Source: Schizochytrium sp. CCTCC M209059
Taxonomy: Eukaryota > Sar > Bigyra > Thraustochytrida > Thraustochytriidae
Direction of reading: 5' to 3'
Length of the DNA stretch: 64,000 nt
NCBI GenBank assembly: GCA_000818945.1
Contig: KN805399.1
Coordinates: 184,839 to 248,838 of the forward strand
In this document: in pieces, positions 17,628-29,342 of the stretch
How the letters are laid out: every line of letters begins with the position of its first letter
Numbering within the stretch: position 1 is the stretch's first letter
Position numbers and translations under genes: made by a program
Notes under the pieces: model-generated
Told to the model about the DNA's origin: nothing
Seen by the model: the letters and a program-made list of their open reading frames with translations, nothing else
Databases searched by the model: none

Positions 17628-20600
17628 CTACGGACTGTTTGGCTGCAAAAGTTCATAAAGGTGCGTGTGCTCCTCCTGCATCGCAGCGTGAATAGGCAGG
17701 TGACCCGAGTCTGATGGCAACGTACGACTTGCACCATGATCAATTAAAATTTGGCAAAGCTCGCCATTTCCATCAAAAGCCGCGTTGAAAAGGCACGAGG
17801 TGCCATCGTATGAAGCGTCAGGGTTAGCCCCGTGCTCAAGCAAAAGCTTGACGCAAGCCATTTCCTGCTCATATGCTGCTTGGTAGATTGCTTCGCCGCA
17901 CTGACTCGCGTCGTTCGCGTCGAGCTTGGCGCCGTGCTTGAGCAACAAGCCCAAGCAACCCGCTTGCCCCTCCTCAGCTGCGAGTGAGAGGGCCGTCTCC
18001 CCATACGGAGAAACGTGATCGAGGACTGCACTGCGTATGGCCTCAGAAGTCGAGTCGATAAAATCGAGTATAACGGAGAGAAGCGCAATCTCCCCTCGTC
18101 GGGCGGCCATCATGATTGGCGTATACTTGTTGGCCTCAATGTGCGCAAAAATGGGCACGGCGAGCTGGTCCAGCGTCAGATTGAATGCCGCAACATTCTC
18201 TTTCAGCAGCTTGAGCAAATTTTGAAACAAGACCAGGTCGCCGTTTCGCACAACATATCGCACGTACTTTCCAAGTTGCGCAGGAAATCTTGCTGGACCG
18301 AGAAGCTGCGAAAAGCTAATGAGCAGTCGCGCGTCAATTGATCCAGTCACATCCAGCGGAACAAGCATTTTCTGCACAAGATAATAGACTGGCTGCCACC
18401 GGTGGTCCGAGAGAAGCTTGATTTTTCGGACCCTGTAGCGTTCCGCATTGCGAGCGTCCGCAGAAAGTACGCTCAACGTGTCTTCATCGTTCTCCGCATC
18501 GTCGTCTTCAGACTCGCTCAAGGACGGATCTGAATACAGATCAGCGCGTTCGGAGTCTGGGTTGTCCGACTCCTCGTCCTCTGTGCATCCTGTCTCGTCA
18601 CCCGAAGCTTCGATTTCCCAATCTTCGTAGAGAACATTGCGACCGCAAGGTTTCAAGAGGTTTCCTGATGAAAATTCGGGACAGGGCTCTTCTGCGGAAG
18701 AAAGGTGTATGTGGTCCTTGGCGGTCAGATTGAGCTCGAAAATAAAAGCTTTCAGCTCACTAGGATTGATCTCTTGCACTTCACGGACTACGTATGCCGC
18801 GACGAGATACTCTTGAAGAACGTGAATTGCAAATCGAGCATGACGGTCCATCCAGAGCTTGTTATGATCTGTGGCATCTGCGTGGAACAAGGGCAAACTC
18901 GCGTTGCGAATTAGCGCCGAGATCGCATTGGCGATTCGGGCACCGCGCGAGTACGCGTTTGCTTCGGCTCCGCCTCGCTTCGCGTACATGGTCAAAGCTT
19001 CAGCGCACCACACGCCAAGCGCTCGCCTGTTGTGGCGCTGAAGGTGGAGGGCGAGTGCCATACATTCCATGAACGACTGACCCTCTTCGCTCTGACAGAG
19101 CTGCGAGCACTTGGCGAGGTGGCGAGATGGTTGTATAGCAACCGGCGACTTGAGTAAATGTCGCACTGCGTACGAGAGGATCTTGGGAACACCCCAGTCA
19201 AGATCTTCTGCAGCTTCTTGATTGGCATGATTGCTAAAGCTTCGTCTGAGGTCCAGTTCACTTTCTACGAGGCCGCCCGTGTCGGCGCTCGGGGAATATT
19301 CAGTTGTTCCGTTTGGACCTGTTGCCAAGTTCTGCTGCCCTTGTGCTCCCGTGCTCATATCTCTAAGCAAATTTGCTTCGTTGCTGGCCATGTGCATTGT
19401 CGAGTGCCAGTGATTGGTCAAAGCAAACACGAGCATTTTTACAAGAACAGGTGTGCCCGAAACAATCTCCTTGAAGACTGGTTTGCGAATCTCCGTGAGA
19501 AGAAAGCGCTCGAGCTCAGCAATGTTCAATTGACCGTCTTCAAGTCGATGCTGCACAAGGCGAACGTGCGACTTCACGAGTGTGCTGACATGATCCTGTG
19601 AGAGAGGTTTTACATGCACAAAGGAGACTTGCGAGAGGCAGACTTTGATATCTCGCTCACGTCTCGCCGTGATGATGGCAATGACATCTACCTGACTTTC
19701 GATCCAGGCAAGGAGATCAACGCGCGTCTCGGGTCGCATATCATCGAGGCCATCGACAAAGAGGAGCATTTGTCCATTTTCGAGTGCCTTGAGCAGCAAA
19801 TTGAACATGGGTGATCCTTCTCCATAGCGATGCGCCCAAAAGAGCTCCATCACACCGAGCATCAGCCCTGCATGCGCTGGCGACTCGAGCATGCTTCTCA
19901 CTTGCTGTGAGTATGTAGATGACCGTGTCGACAGCTCGCTCGAGCTCTTGTTCCGCTGCGGGTGCTGCTGCTGGTGATGCTGGTGGGAATGGGATGCGCC
20001 ATCTTTGTCTTGTGCATTCTTCAGCCGCTTTCTACCGGTTTTGTCGCTAACGCTCGAAGAACGAGCTGCTGCCCGACTGCCCGACAAGACCATACTTCGT
20101 CCGTTTGGACTCGTCATGAGCTCATGATGATGCATGCGTAAAAGGTCACGCTGTTGAATGCCTGTTGTTCGTGCAGCAGACTCTCTCACCGTGCCTCGTT
20201 TCCGGCGACCTGTAGATGTCATAGGGCTCGCACTAGCTAAACTTTGCCCGCTGCCATCATTTTGATCCGCAAAGAAATGCGCCGCGCGCGTGATTGTGCT
20301 CAGCGGACGTGAATTGATCGAGCTCAAATGTCTCGTAGACTCGCCGAAAGTGAACTTTGACTTGGCTTGAGACAGTTTCATGGATCCCAGCTTGCTTGAG
20401 TCCGTGCTCTCGTTATTACTTTGCATGATAAATTCAATGTAATCACTTGCCGTGCTCTCTGTCGACTTGGACCGAGTAGAGCGGGCAATTTCGACGCGTT
20501 GGCGCAAAAATTTGCAGATTTCGATTGCGTCGACAAAGACGGGCATGTAATAGTCTTGTTCTGCCAAGGCATGCGCGACAAGCTTCTTCATCACGATTGT

Positions 20601-22927
20601 CTTTCCCGAAGAACTCGGCCCACAGATGGCGACACGTCGCGCTTGAATGAGGTCCACTCCGAGCTGCTGCTGCACAAGGTCAAAGAACCGCGTGCTGCGC
20701 TCATTGATGGCCACGTTCGTGCACGTTGATCCAAGCTGCAGAGGTGGCGGTCTCGATTTTCGCTGCATGGAACGACTTCTTGCCGGCGCGCTGGTCGCAA
20801 GCGCAAAACTATGTTCGTTTCGTGGCATTTCTGATAGCGTGCTTGACTGCGAAGAGATCGAAAATTCGCCTTCCTCTTGCTGTTTCTGCTGCTGTTGCTG
20901 CTGTTGATGCAAGCGTTTCTTGGCGAGACTCTTGGTGGCAGCTGATTCAACGTCGAGGTCCAAGGTGTCCCCAATGTTGAATACCTCGCCGGAAATAGGA
21001 TCAAAGTGATGACCACATTTGAGAGCAATACGATTGAGGTATGAGCGCATATGTACCTCGTCCCGCAGACGATTCGTGACCACCAAACCTGGAGTAAGCG
21101 GTACTGTCTGTGGGGAGAACGATGACTTCTGTGGCACCGATCGCTTGCGAAGCCCCATGAGCTCGCCCGCATGCAAAAGGAGACCTGCAAGGGCTAGCTG
21201 TTTGTGCGCCGTGCTTGTGTCACGATAGCTGACGGCGCGCGCGGCGTAATAGGCCATTGCAGCGTGCCATTGCCGAATGTCTGCGGCATCTCGAGCATAC
21301 TTTGCGCAGTACCCACGCAAGAGCTTGCAACATTGCCAAGCAAACTGCAGGCGACCGATCTTCTCTTTAGCTTCGCGAATATCCCGTTCGGGCTGGTCTT
21401 CGGATGCCTTGACGAGAGGGTCAAGCACGGTCCGGTCAAGATCATCCGAAAGTGGTTCCTGCAGGCTCAAATACCCAGAAGAGAGCGCCTCGAGCATGAG
21501 CACTGCAGCTTGCATCTCTTCAGTTGACTCGAGACTGAGGTACTCGAAGAGAATGCAGGACGTCATTTTGCACAAGTCTTGCAGCACGTGGTGCTTGCCA
21601 CTCTGCGCAAAGTCGATGAGCCACGGAATACTCTGAGCGTCGATGACGATGTTTGCTGCATTCAGGTCTCCGTGACCCATACCCTCATAAAACTCGATGG
21701 TCGTTTCCTCGGCCACCTCGTCGCTGTTGATCCAAAAGGAAAATTCGAGAAGAAAATCAAAGAGTGCGCCCGCAGAGTCGCTCGCCCGCGACCTTGCGCG
21801 CGGCGCTTCGCGAAGGCCGAGTAAAGACCAAAGGTGGGCTTTGCTGGCGACCAGGAAAGGGTCCCAAACCGAGTCTGCAATGACCTTGGCACGCTCGGGG
21901 CTCAGCACGCATTTCCGGAGCGCGCCTTCGATATCGTAGAGTGCGCGCACATCTCCAGAGGATTTATCCTTGCCAGACATGGAGCTCTGCACCGTGCACT
22001 TCTCAAAGATCTCCCCGAAACACTCCAGCAGCACGTTATGAACAGAATGCATTGCACACGCATTTCGGTGGGCCATGGAAGCTCGTATTGGCTTGGCATT
22101 TTGCATTTCTGACAAGAGCGTTGCGGCCTGCTCTTGTCGTTGCAGGCGGTCGAGGCAAATGGTTTTGAGCTTATGGTCATGCCGAAAGTCGATTTGCTTT
22201 TGCTCGTAAAGGTAGAGGTCTTTGAGAGTGATGAGCTGATTGTTTGTATTTTGGCCCGTCACGCCGCGAAACACGGACTGTCCTCCTCCGGCCAATGAAA
22301 TTTTAATACCTCCGCGATCGTCTGCCGAGCTCAAAAATTTGCCGTGGAGTTGCGGCGCATGATCTCCCAAGTACGCGAGCATAAGTCGATGGCGATGTTC
22401 CTCTTGTTCGATCGCTTGCAGAGTGTCGAGCTTGAGCACAGTAGCGTCCTGGACGCGTCCCTCAACATCGACGCAAATGGCATGAAGAACAAGCGAGCCA
22501 GAAAATCCGCCCGCAAGCTTTCGAATCCGAACAGAGCAGCAATCTGGGCAGAGGCCTCGAATCACGCGAAGGTCAGCCTCGCTCAAGGAATCCGTCTCCT
22601 CATCATTATCCCAGGCAATCATGACATCTTCCAAAACAGCAGCGAGCCAGTGAACTTCCTCGAGGGTGATGCAAATCTTGTTTTGGTCGATCCCGCTTTT
22701 GAAAAAGGCGTCGTCAATTTGCGATGTCGTGAACCGACATTTATATGCAAGGATCTTCCGAAGAACATCGATCCTAATTTCATCCTGTTCCGCTTGCGCT
22801 TTCATTTCTTGCAACAAGAAGGGCAAGAACGAAAAGAGTGTGGCAACAGAATCGCTGGTATTGAGATTCTTTGACAAGCTTCGCGCACGTTTAAAGGATT
22901 TGTTTGCAGAAATGCATCCGTCGACAG

Positions 22928-22958
<31 letters not shown>

Positions 22959-24449
22959 TTTGCATGCCATTGACGAAATCCACTCCCAGCAAAGACGAAG
23001 ACGGGCAGGGCAGCGTTCCACCTGGGTTCGGTAGACGGCCAGTGTCGGAGACTCCTTGACGCGATGAATGCTCGACCGAATATACGCCACGCGCGACTCG
23101 ATGTCGAGTCCATGAATCTTTGCGCGAAAAGCGTACGTATAGATGCTTTCGCGGTACGGCGGAAAGCGAGATTTACTTTCGCGCAGCTCGTGCGTTGGGG
23201 CCTGCGTAGGGTGAGCTCGTACTGCAAGCAAATATTGTCCGTCTTGGTCGAGTTCCTCTTCGTCGCTGGCAGTCGTATCTGTATCATTGCCAGCTGTCTC
23301 GGTTTCAGCCGAGTCGCCCTCGGCAGAGCTGTCTTTTGTTTCATTCTCGGCGTCAGATATGCTCTTCGTGGTGATCGATGAGTCTGTAGTGCTGGTACTT
23401 TCGCTTCGTGATCTCATTGTCGTTTCGTCGTCCGTAGAATCAAGGTCTTGGCCATTGCGATTCTTGCTCCCTCTGTCGCATTCCTGTGGTGCCGCTCCGC
23501 AATCGCTCTTCGTTTCGGTTTTATCATGATTAAGGTCACCATTCATGCCATCATTGTCATCATCCTCGCGCTCATCCTCAGCAATCTGATCTGCAAACCC
23601 AAATTTTGCAATTGGGGGAAGGGTTCGAGAGTTTCTTCGTGGTGGTCGTCCCAAGAATGATGCGGACTTGGAATGGAAGCTCGATGTCATGCGATGCAAG
23701 TCTCGTGAAATAGGCAAGACTTGAGCGATTTGTGGCGGGGCAGCCTCTGTCCCTGCGTCTGACTCCGACTCGGAATTGTTGCGTTCTGCGATACTACTAA
23801 AGTCGTCGAAGGAAGTACCTCGCGTTTCGACAGAGTTTTGGCGACTCGATTGTTGAATACGAAAATGAAGTCCTTCTAGGAACCATTTGTTCAGGCTCTC
23901 CTCGACAAAGTTACGTGCGTCTTCCCAGGTCCTGACTGCCGCGGGGATAAGAAACGAAATGCCCGTGCTCTCGCTCCAGGCTTCGAGAGACCCGTCAGGA
24001 AGAATCATGTGCGTTGGGGCCAACATCATTCCATTCAATTGACGACTTTCAATCTCTACGTACGCAACGCGAGATACGAGGTCGCAGGTCGCGGGGTCGA
24101 GATCGTCGCTAGTCACGGAGGCATCTGAGCCTTCAGGCTTCTTTTTGCCAATAAGACCCTTGCGTAGTAGTTCAAATAGTTCGGCTCTTTCGGCAGACCC
24201 ATGAAGCTTTTTCAAGATCTTTCGTTCGGCAGATGCACGCGGCGAGCAAGGTTTAGGCTCGGATGCTGGTTCCGTATTGTTCATTTTGGCATCGACTTTT
24301 TGCATACTGCTGATGCGGCGGCGCACTGAGCTCTCGGATGCATCTTTGGATGAGGCTTGCTCTCCGGGATCAGCATTCAATACACTTTCTGCCTCTTCGG
24401 TCGCTGACTCGGAAGCATTGCTATTGACATGAGGGGAAGATTGTAGCAT
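17628..24449 (-). CDS. Giant kinase-like / NACHT NTPase / ankyrin protein (NLR- or STAND-type sensor)
   Basis: 2273 residues from the first in-frame ATG (24449). The N-terminal ~400 residues are mostly acidic and disordered. A kinase-like fold follows: Gly-rich GGFSGSLVL (about 645), GHGDLNAANIVID (about 923-935) as the catalytic HGDLxxxN loop, and LIDFAQSGKHHVLQDLCKM. This resembles aminoglycoside-phosphotransferase-like or 'ternary-complex-associated' kinase-like domains. A poly-Gln linker leads to a NACHT NTPase: Walker A ICGPSSSGKT (about 1275), Walker B LLFVDGLDD (about 1560), sensor-type IITARR, and a late FAIHVLQEYLVAAYVV typical of NACHT helical regions. The C-terminus has at least four ankyrin repeats (about 2110-2270). 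Effector-NACHT-repeat order is the layout of NLR immune receptors and bacterial conflict STAND proteins. Here the repeats would be the sensor and the kinase-like part the effector or input. A GAA run (about 22925-22960) encodes poly-Ser. Function is inferred only. Confidence 0.88.
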
Positions 24450-25743
24450 TGGCGCGTCTCTTCTGTTGTCTCCGCGGGTCGGTAAACACGATGATTCTGG
24501 CAGCCTTGCGTGTGCTGACGTCAAGCGCGGATCCAATGAGCGTCTCGCTTCCTTGAGGGAGGCAGAAAGTCCAGATGTTGTCGTCGTCGTTCGAGCAGAG
24601 GTTCACGGTCGTCGAATTGCGCAGATTCTAGCTGTTCACCTTACTAATGTCGCGCTATCGTTGCCTCTTTCGTCTTGATTACTCGCTTGCCCTTCGGCCC
24701 GTCCTTCCGGCCGGCTGGCCGTCCGTTCGTTTGCGATTTGCAAAGACTCCTCTCGGTAGCGTCGCCGCCTGCTTCGAGGCGCACCTACTAGCAGGAAGGG
24801 TGCGCGTGCTCCAACCGCGCCGCAACCAGAGTGTTCTGGTGAATGATGTGGTCGGCTTTGAGTTGCCTTGGCGCGGATCCAGCGGAAATGGAGAACCGCC
24901 GAATTAACAACCCAAACAAAACCCTGCTGCTTCTTCTGCTCGTTAAACCTTGGCAGACATGCGTGGATAGTAGTACGGAAAAGTCCGGTTCTACCACCTA
25001 CTTATACCCACCTCCTGTCTGAAACCTCCAATCGAAGCGTTTTATGCAAGCAAACTCTTTAGCGCCGCAGAAGAAAAACCACTGGTACGTCGGTCTCACA
25101 GTGCGCTGGTTGACACGGGATTCTCGGCTAGGATTCTTCGATGCGCCTCACGTGAGTCCTTGTAAGCGCAAGCCGTCGCGCTGCAGAGAGCGCGCCAAAA
25201 TGGTCCGACAACCTTTTCCCCTTTTTTTAATGGCAAGAGGGCCGGGGTTGGGGGAAAGATGGAGGAGATGCAGCACCCATCACATCATCTTTTGCCAACT
25301 GCAGATCCTAATTACTTCCTTTTACTTACCTGCCTAGCTGTCAGGCTACCTGCTAGTGGGAAAATTAAAACTGCATTCCAATGCCGAAGCAGTGCGACAA
25401 AAATCTGCGTCGATCCGGACAACAACGCTCGGAAGTTGAGGACGTATGGCCGGCGCGGCCGGCGTGAACGGCTCTATACGCCCCTTTTCCTCGACTCTGC
25501 ACTTGGGCCTCTTTTTTTTTTTTTCCTTCTCTTTTTTACCCAGGTCACACCACCTCCTTGTATTGCAGAAAGGAACTCCGACTTGGGCCAGGCGTCGTGT
25601 TTGTCGTGGGCGACGGTGCAAGCAAGCGACTCCGGAGCGAGCGAGCGCACAAGCAGCCAAGTAAGGATTCTGAGGCGTCCGCGCTGGCGACCCGCGCAGA
25701 GAATCGCCGCGGGAAGGACGCTCAGGGCCAAGCCTCTGCCGCC
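24450..25743. promoter_or_regulatory. Divergent promoter region; possible 5'-UTR acceptor site
   Basis: Separates the NACHT-ankyrin gene (-) from the PDZ protein (+). No gene is supported. At 25510-25543 a long T-rich pyrimidine tract ends in TTTTTTACCCAG, a textbook 3' splice site. It could end an intron in the 5' UTR of the PDZ gene, although no donor is obvious. Confidence 0.4.
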
Positions 25744-28700
25744 ATGGCGCTCGGCGCAAGGTGGTGGACCCTAAGGCGGCTTGTGCAGCTGGTCGTCTTG
25801 GTCTACCTGGCGACATTGGGGCTCACAGCCAGGTCGGCGCGTGCAGCTCCGACGGGGCGACGCGAAGACGGGAGATGTACGGAGAGGGTTGTCTTTGAGG
25901 AGCCAATGGGTGCGGGACTGGGCATGCGGCTCAAGGCGTTGGCTGACAATCGCGTTATTGTGCAACACGTCAAGCCTCGCAAACCGGCCGCAAAACTCGG
26001 CGTGCGCACCAACGACGAAATAGCGACCATCGGCGGCGAGTCCGTGTACGGTTTTCGCATGGACGACGTCACAAAGCTCTTGCGAAGGATACGAAATGAT
26101 AACAATGGTCATGTGGAGTTCGAGTTCTTTGTCGAGTGCCCACCCGATGAAGATTACGATAAGCAAAACGACCAAGACGACGGCATTAATAATCGCGACG
26201 TTGACGACAACCCTGAAGACAGGGAGTCAGATGCTCACGAGGACGATCTTCCCCATGCGGATGTGGAACGTGACGCTTTCGATGTCAAAGCTACTGACTC
26301 CGATGCAGAACTTGAAAGGAGCGACGAGCAGCCTACGCTTGCAATGCCAGTCGTTCAAGAGAAAGGTTTCCGGCTTTCCAAAGCAGTCAACGAGTTAGCG
26401 GACGTCTTCTCGTCGGTGCGAACAAATGAACTTCAGCATGTCGTTACGGTTGAAAAGTGCGAAAGCGACTCATTGGGTTTGAAAGTTGGCAAAGCCAAGG
26501 ATGGCTCAGGTCTCTATGTAAAGGCAATCAAGATGGACGCGTGGAGCCGGACTGCAATCGCTGATGGGGATGGCCTTGTCTCGGTGAATGGCCACCTCGT
26601 GCCTTCCGCCCCATCCCTTCAAGAGGCGCTTGCTCTAAACAGTCGTCACGTTTCAGTCGTTCTCGGGCGAAAGGCAGGCAAGTCTCCTCCACGCTATGGA
26701 TTCGTATTTGCGGTAGACCTTCCGGTTCTCCCCAAGGAAATTGTGTATGGAAAGGCCGTTTTTGCGCTACATGAAGGCGCTCTGCGCGTCGTCGACCCGA
26801 ATGCCTTTCAGCTCGATGACGGCGTGATTGAAGAGGGTGACATTTTGCTTTATGTGAACGGTCAGGATGAAAGCGAGGATATCTACAGTGCTTTTCAGGA
26901 GCGCGTTTTGTCAGAAGATCCCGATATTCGTCTTGTTCTTCTTCGTGCGGACGACATCTTTGCATTTTGGCGCACAATACAACTCAGCCCCCCATCATCT
27001 TGTGGGTCAGCAGATGATGACAATAGCACCATCAAAGCAAACGCCGGTGAAGCCGCAGTGACTCCAGACAAAACTCCATCAGATTCTGAACCTAAGCCTG
27101 AATTTGAACCACACCAGGAAGGCCAAGAGGATCTCCAGAATGTGTCAAGGGATGGGAATGAAGAAAATGATGCCTTTGGTACATTTGCACCCTTGCCACC
27201 AGACGAAACTAGAGCCGCAGATGATCATCATCTGAGTGGAAGAGATGTTACCTCGGAGGAGGGAGCTCCTGATCAACATTCTGGCGAGGAGAGCGAGAGT
27301 TCTGACGAGTATCCTTTAAGTGATGGGGATAACGACGAAGGAGACAGCAATGGCAAGCACCTCTCTGATAGTCATGCGACGGCGAGCACGTTGGGTGACA
27401 GGCACGAGGGCACAGAGGTCCACGCCGTTGAAGCAGACAAGCCTGAGGAGGAGCAACAGCACCAGCCTGATGAGGACACACTTGAGCCTGATGAGGAGGA
27501 TATGTTCAGCAGTGGTGATGACTCCGTCATAGCAGCGAAAGTCAGCGCTGATGATGAATATAACGAGGACGGCTTTGCTGCAAGTGAAAATAATGCACAG
27601 GATTCGTCTGATCGTCCATCTGAAGACTATTCGCAGACTGTTGAGAGCGTCACAAGCGTGGATGAAATTCTGAATGATGATGATCTGGAAAACATTTATG
27701 ATGAAGAGGAAGAGGACGGAGAAAAGAATGGGGGAGAGAATGATGCGAACAATGAAGTTGGCGATGATCGAGATGATCAAGAAGGGGAAGATATAGTGTT
27801 TCAAGCCGAAGAGGATAATTTGGAATCAGAGGTTCGGAAATTTGCTGAAAAGACAGGAATAGAAGAGGATGATATTGTTAACGAGCAAATTGTAGACATG
27901 GATGGGGAAGAAAACGAGGAGGAGGTAGAAAAAGAGGCCAGTGCAAGCGAAAGCGATATCGAGAGCGAGACACAATCTATAGGCAAAATCGACGACACTG
28001 ACAAAGAGACATGTCAGGATCCCGAAACATTTGACAACGTAGATGAGAAGTTCGACAATGCAGACAAAGAGTCAGGAAGAGGAAACGAGATGGAAGAATC
28101 AGTAGTGGAGAGTACGGGCGAGACTCATGATGAAAATAGTGACGACCAAGAAGAAGAAGAAGAAGAAGAAGAAGAAGAAGACGACGATGAAGAAGCTTTA
28201 TACGAAACGGAGGTGCGTGCGGAAGAGGCTTTGCGAGAGAGTCTGCTGAAGCTGATCAGTGCGAGCACCGCTGCGTTCGAAGTGCGAGCGCTCAACAAGT
28301 GTGAAAGCAATCCACTCGGGCTACGGATGGGCAAAACCAAGAAGCGAGATGGGTTCTACGTGAAGGAGATTATGAACGATGCATGGCTTGCCACCGGGGT
28401 TCATCTGGGAGACTTCGTTTCTCGGGTAAATGGGCGGCGTGTAGGAGATGCAGAGGCGCTTCGCGATGCGTTGCAGACTGCACAGAATGCAGTCTCGATC
28501 GAGTTTCAACGTGAGTTTGCGTCACAAGCTGTCGTGGATCGGTCCTTGTATTTTGAGGTCGTCGTCGAAGGTGCGGCGATGCGTGTAGAAGATGCGGTCA
28601 TTTGGAGCGCTGCAGACTACCTGCGCATCGAAGAGCTTGAGGAAGACGCATTTGAAGCAGGCCTTCGCATTGGGGATGTGCTCGTGCGCGTCGATGATGT

Positions 28701-29193
28701 GTCAATCAAGCACGAGGCGGATCTCTTGGATGTGTTGCGCTCGTATGGGAGTGAGCGCGCACGTCTGGTGCTGACCATTCGCCGAGGCGCGGTTGGGAGC
28801 TTTGCCGATGAAATCTTGCTGCAAACCGATAGCGAGTGTGACGTTTCTCCCAAGGAGAAGGAAGAAGAGGAGAAGGAGAAAGTCAAGCATAAGAGAAAGG
28901 TTGCAGATGCAAAGGTTGCAGATGCAAATGCAGATCCTTCCCCGGTGAAATTCGAGGGTAATGCAGCTCAAGACGGCGTGTCCATGGGCGAAGAGCAAGG
29001 TGACAAGGTCTCTAGCGCGTGTGGCACTGAAGCGGACTGCAAAGAGGACACAACCACGGGTCGCGAAACTCGGAATATCGCGAAGGGCTCGCTCGACATT
29101 CCAGCGCTGGTTGCAGACGTTTTGCAGGATGAAGAATTCCAAGCAGCTCTTCAAGTGGCACTCCAGCGTGCCCTAGCGCGCACAGCAGTTTGA
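25744..29193 (+). CDS. Secreted or lumenal acidic protein with five PDZ-like domains
   Basis: 1149 residues from the ATG at 25744, chosen because it begins a clear signal peptide (a basic start, then LVQLVVLVYLATLGLTA, with cleavage around ARAAP). The frame is open upstream but lacks an ATG. PDZ-like units carry the recurring 'G-L/M-x-hydrophobic ... G-D-x-hydrophobic-x-x-V-N-G' pattern at about residues 48-130, 231-312, 333-400, 843-925 and 936-1016. Units 2 and 4 are close relatives (KCESDSLGLKVGK against KCESNPLGLRMGK), suggesting internal duplication. Between unit 3 and unit 4 lies a roughly 400-residue Glu/Asp-rich disordered block, including a GAA-encoded poly-Glu run near 28148-28185. 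The tail is Lys/Glu-rich then helical. No catalytic domain is visible, so a lumenal or cell-surface scaffold is plausible. It is convergent with the TMEM14 gene about 150 bp away. Confidence 0.82.
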   Translation: MALGARWWTLRRLVQLVVLVYLATLGLTARSARAAPTGRREDGRCTERVVFEEPMGAGLGMRLKALADNRVIVQHVKPRKPAAKLGVRTNDEIATIGGESVYGFRMDDVTKLLRRIRNDNNGHVEFEFFVECPPDEDYDKQNDQDDGINNRDVDDNPEDRESDAHEDDLPHADVERDAFDVKATDSDAELERSDEQPTLAMPVVQEKGFRLSKAVNELADVFSSVRTNELQHVVTVEKCESDSLGLKVGKAKDGSGLYVKAIKMDAWSRTAIADGDGLVSVNGHLVPSAPSLQEALALNSRHVSVVLGRKAGKSPPRYGFVFAVDLPVLPKEIVYGKAVFALHEGALRVVDPNAFQLDDGVIEEGDILLYVNGQDESEDIYSAFQERVLSEDPDIRLVLLRADDIFAFWRTIQLSPPSSCGSADDDNSTIKANAGEAAVTPDKTPSDSEPKPEFEPHQEGQEDLQNVSRDGNEENDAFGTFAPLPPDETRAADDHHLSGRDVTSEEGAPDQHSGEESESSDEYPLSDGDNDEGDSNGKHLSDSHATASTLGDRHEGTEVHAVEADKPEEEQQHQPDEDTLEPDEEDMFSSGDDSVIAAKVSADDEYNEDGFAASENNAQDSSDRPSEDYSQTVESVTSVDEILNDDDLENIYDEEEEDGEKNGGENDANNEVGDDRDDQEGEDIVFQAEEDNLESEVRKFAEKTGIEEDDIVNEQIVDMDGEENEEEVEKEASASESDIESETQSIGKIDDTDKETCQDPETFDNVDEKFDNADKESGRGNEMEESVVESTGETHDENSDDQEEEEEEEEEEDDDEEALYETEVRAEEALRESLLKLISASTAAFEVRALNKCESNPLGLRMGKTKKRDGFYVKEIMNDAWLATGVHLGDFVSRVNGRRVGDAEALRDALQTAQNAVSIEFQREFASQAVVDRSLYFEVVVEGAAMRVEDAVIWSAADYLRIEELEEDAFEAGLRIGDVLVRVDDVSIKHEADLLDVLRSYGSERARLVLTIRRGAVGSFADEILLQTDSECDVSPKEKEEEEKEKVKHKRKVADAKVADANADPSPVKFEGNAAQDGVSMGEEQGDKVSSACGTEADCKEDTTTGRETRNIAKGSLDIPALVADVLQDEEFQAALQVALQRALARTAV

Positions 29194-29342
29194 GAAATAA
29201 AGAAAAGGTTGATGATCGATTTAGGATCAGCCCAAGTTGGAGTGGGCTGGGCTAGCTACCGTACTACGTTGGGAGGAGTGAGTGGGTGAGTGGGAGGGTG
29301 AGTGAGCCTGAGCTTGGTCGAGGGTTCATTGCGCACGGCCCC

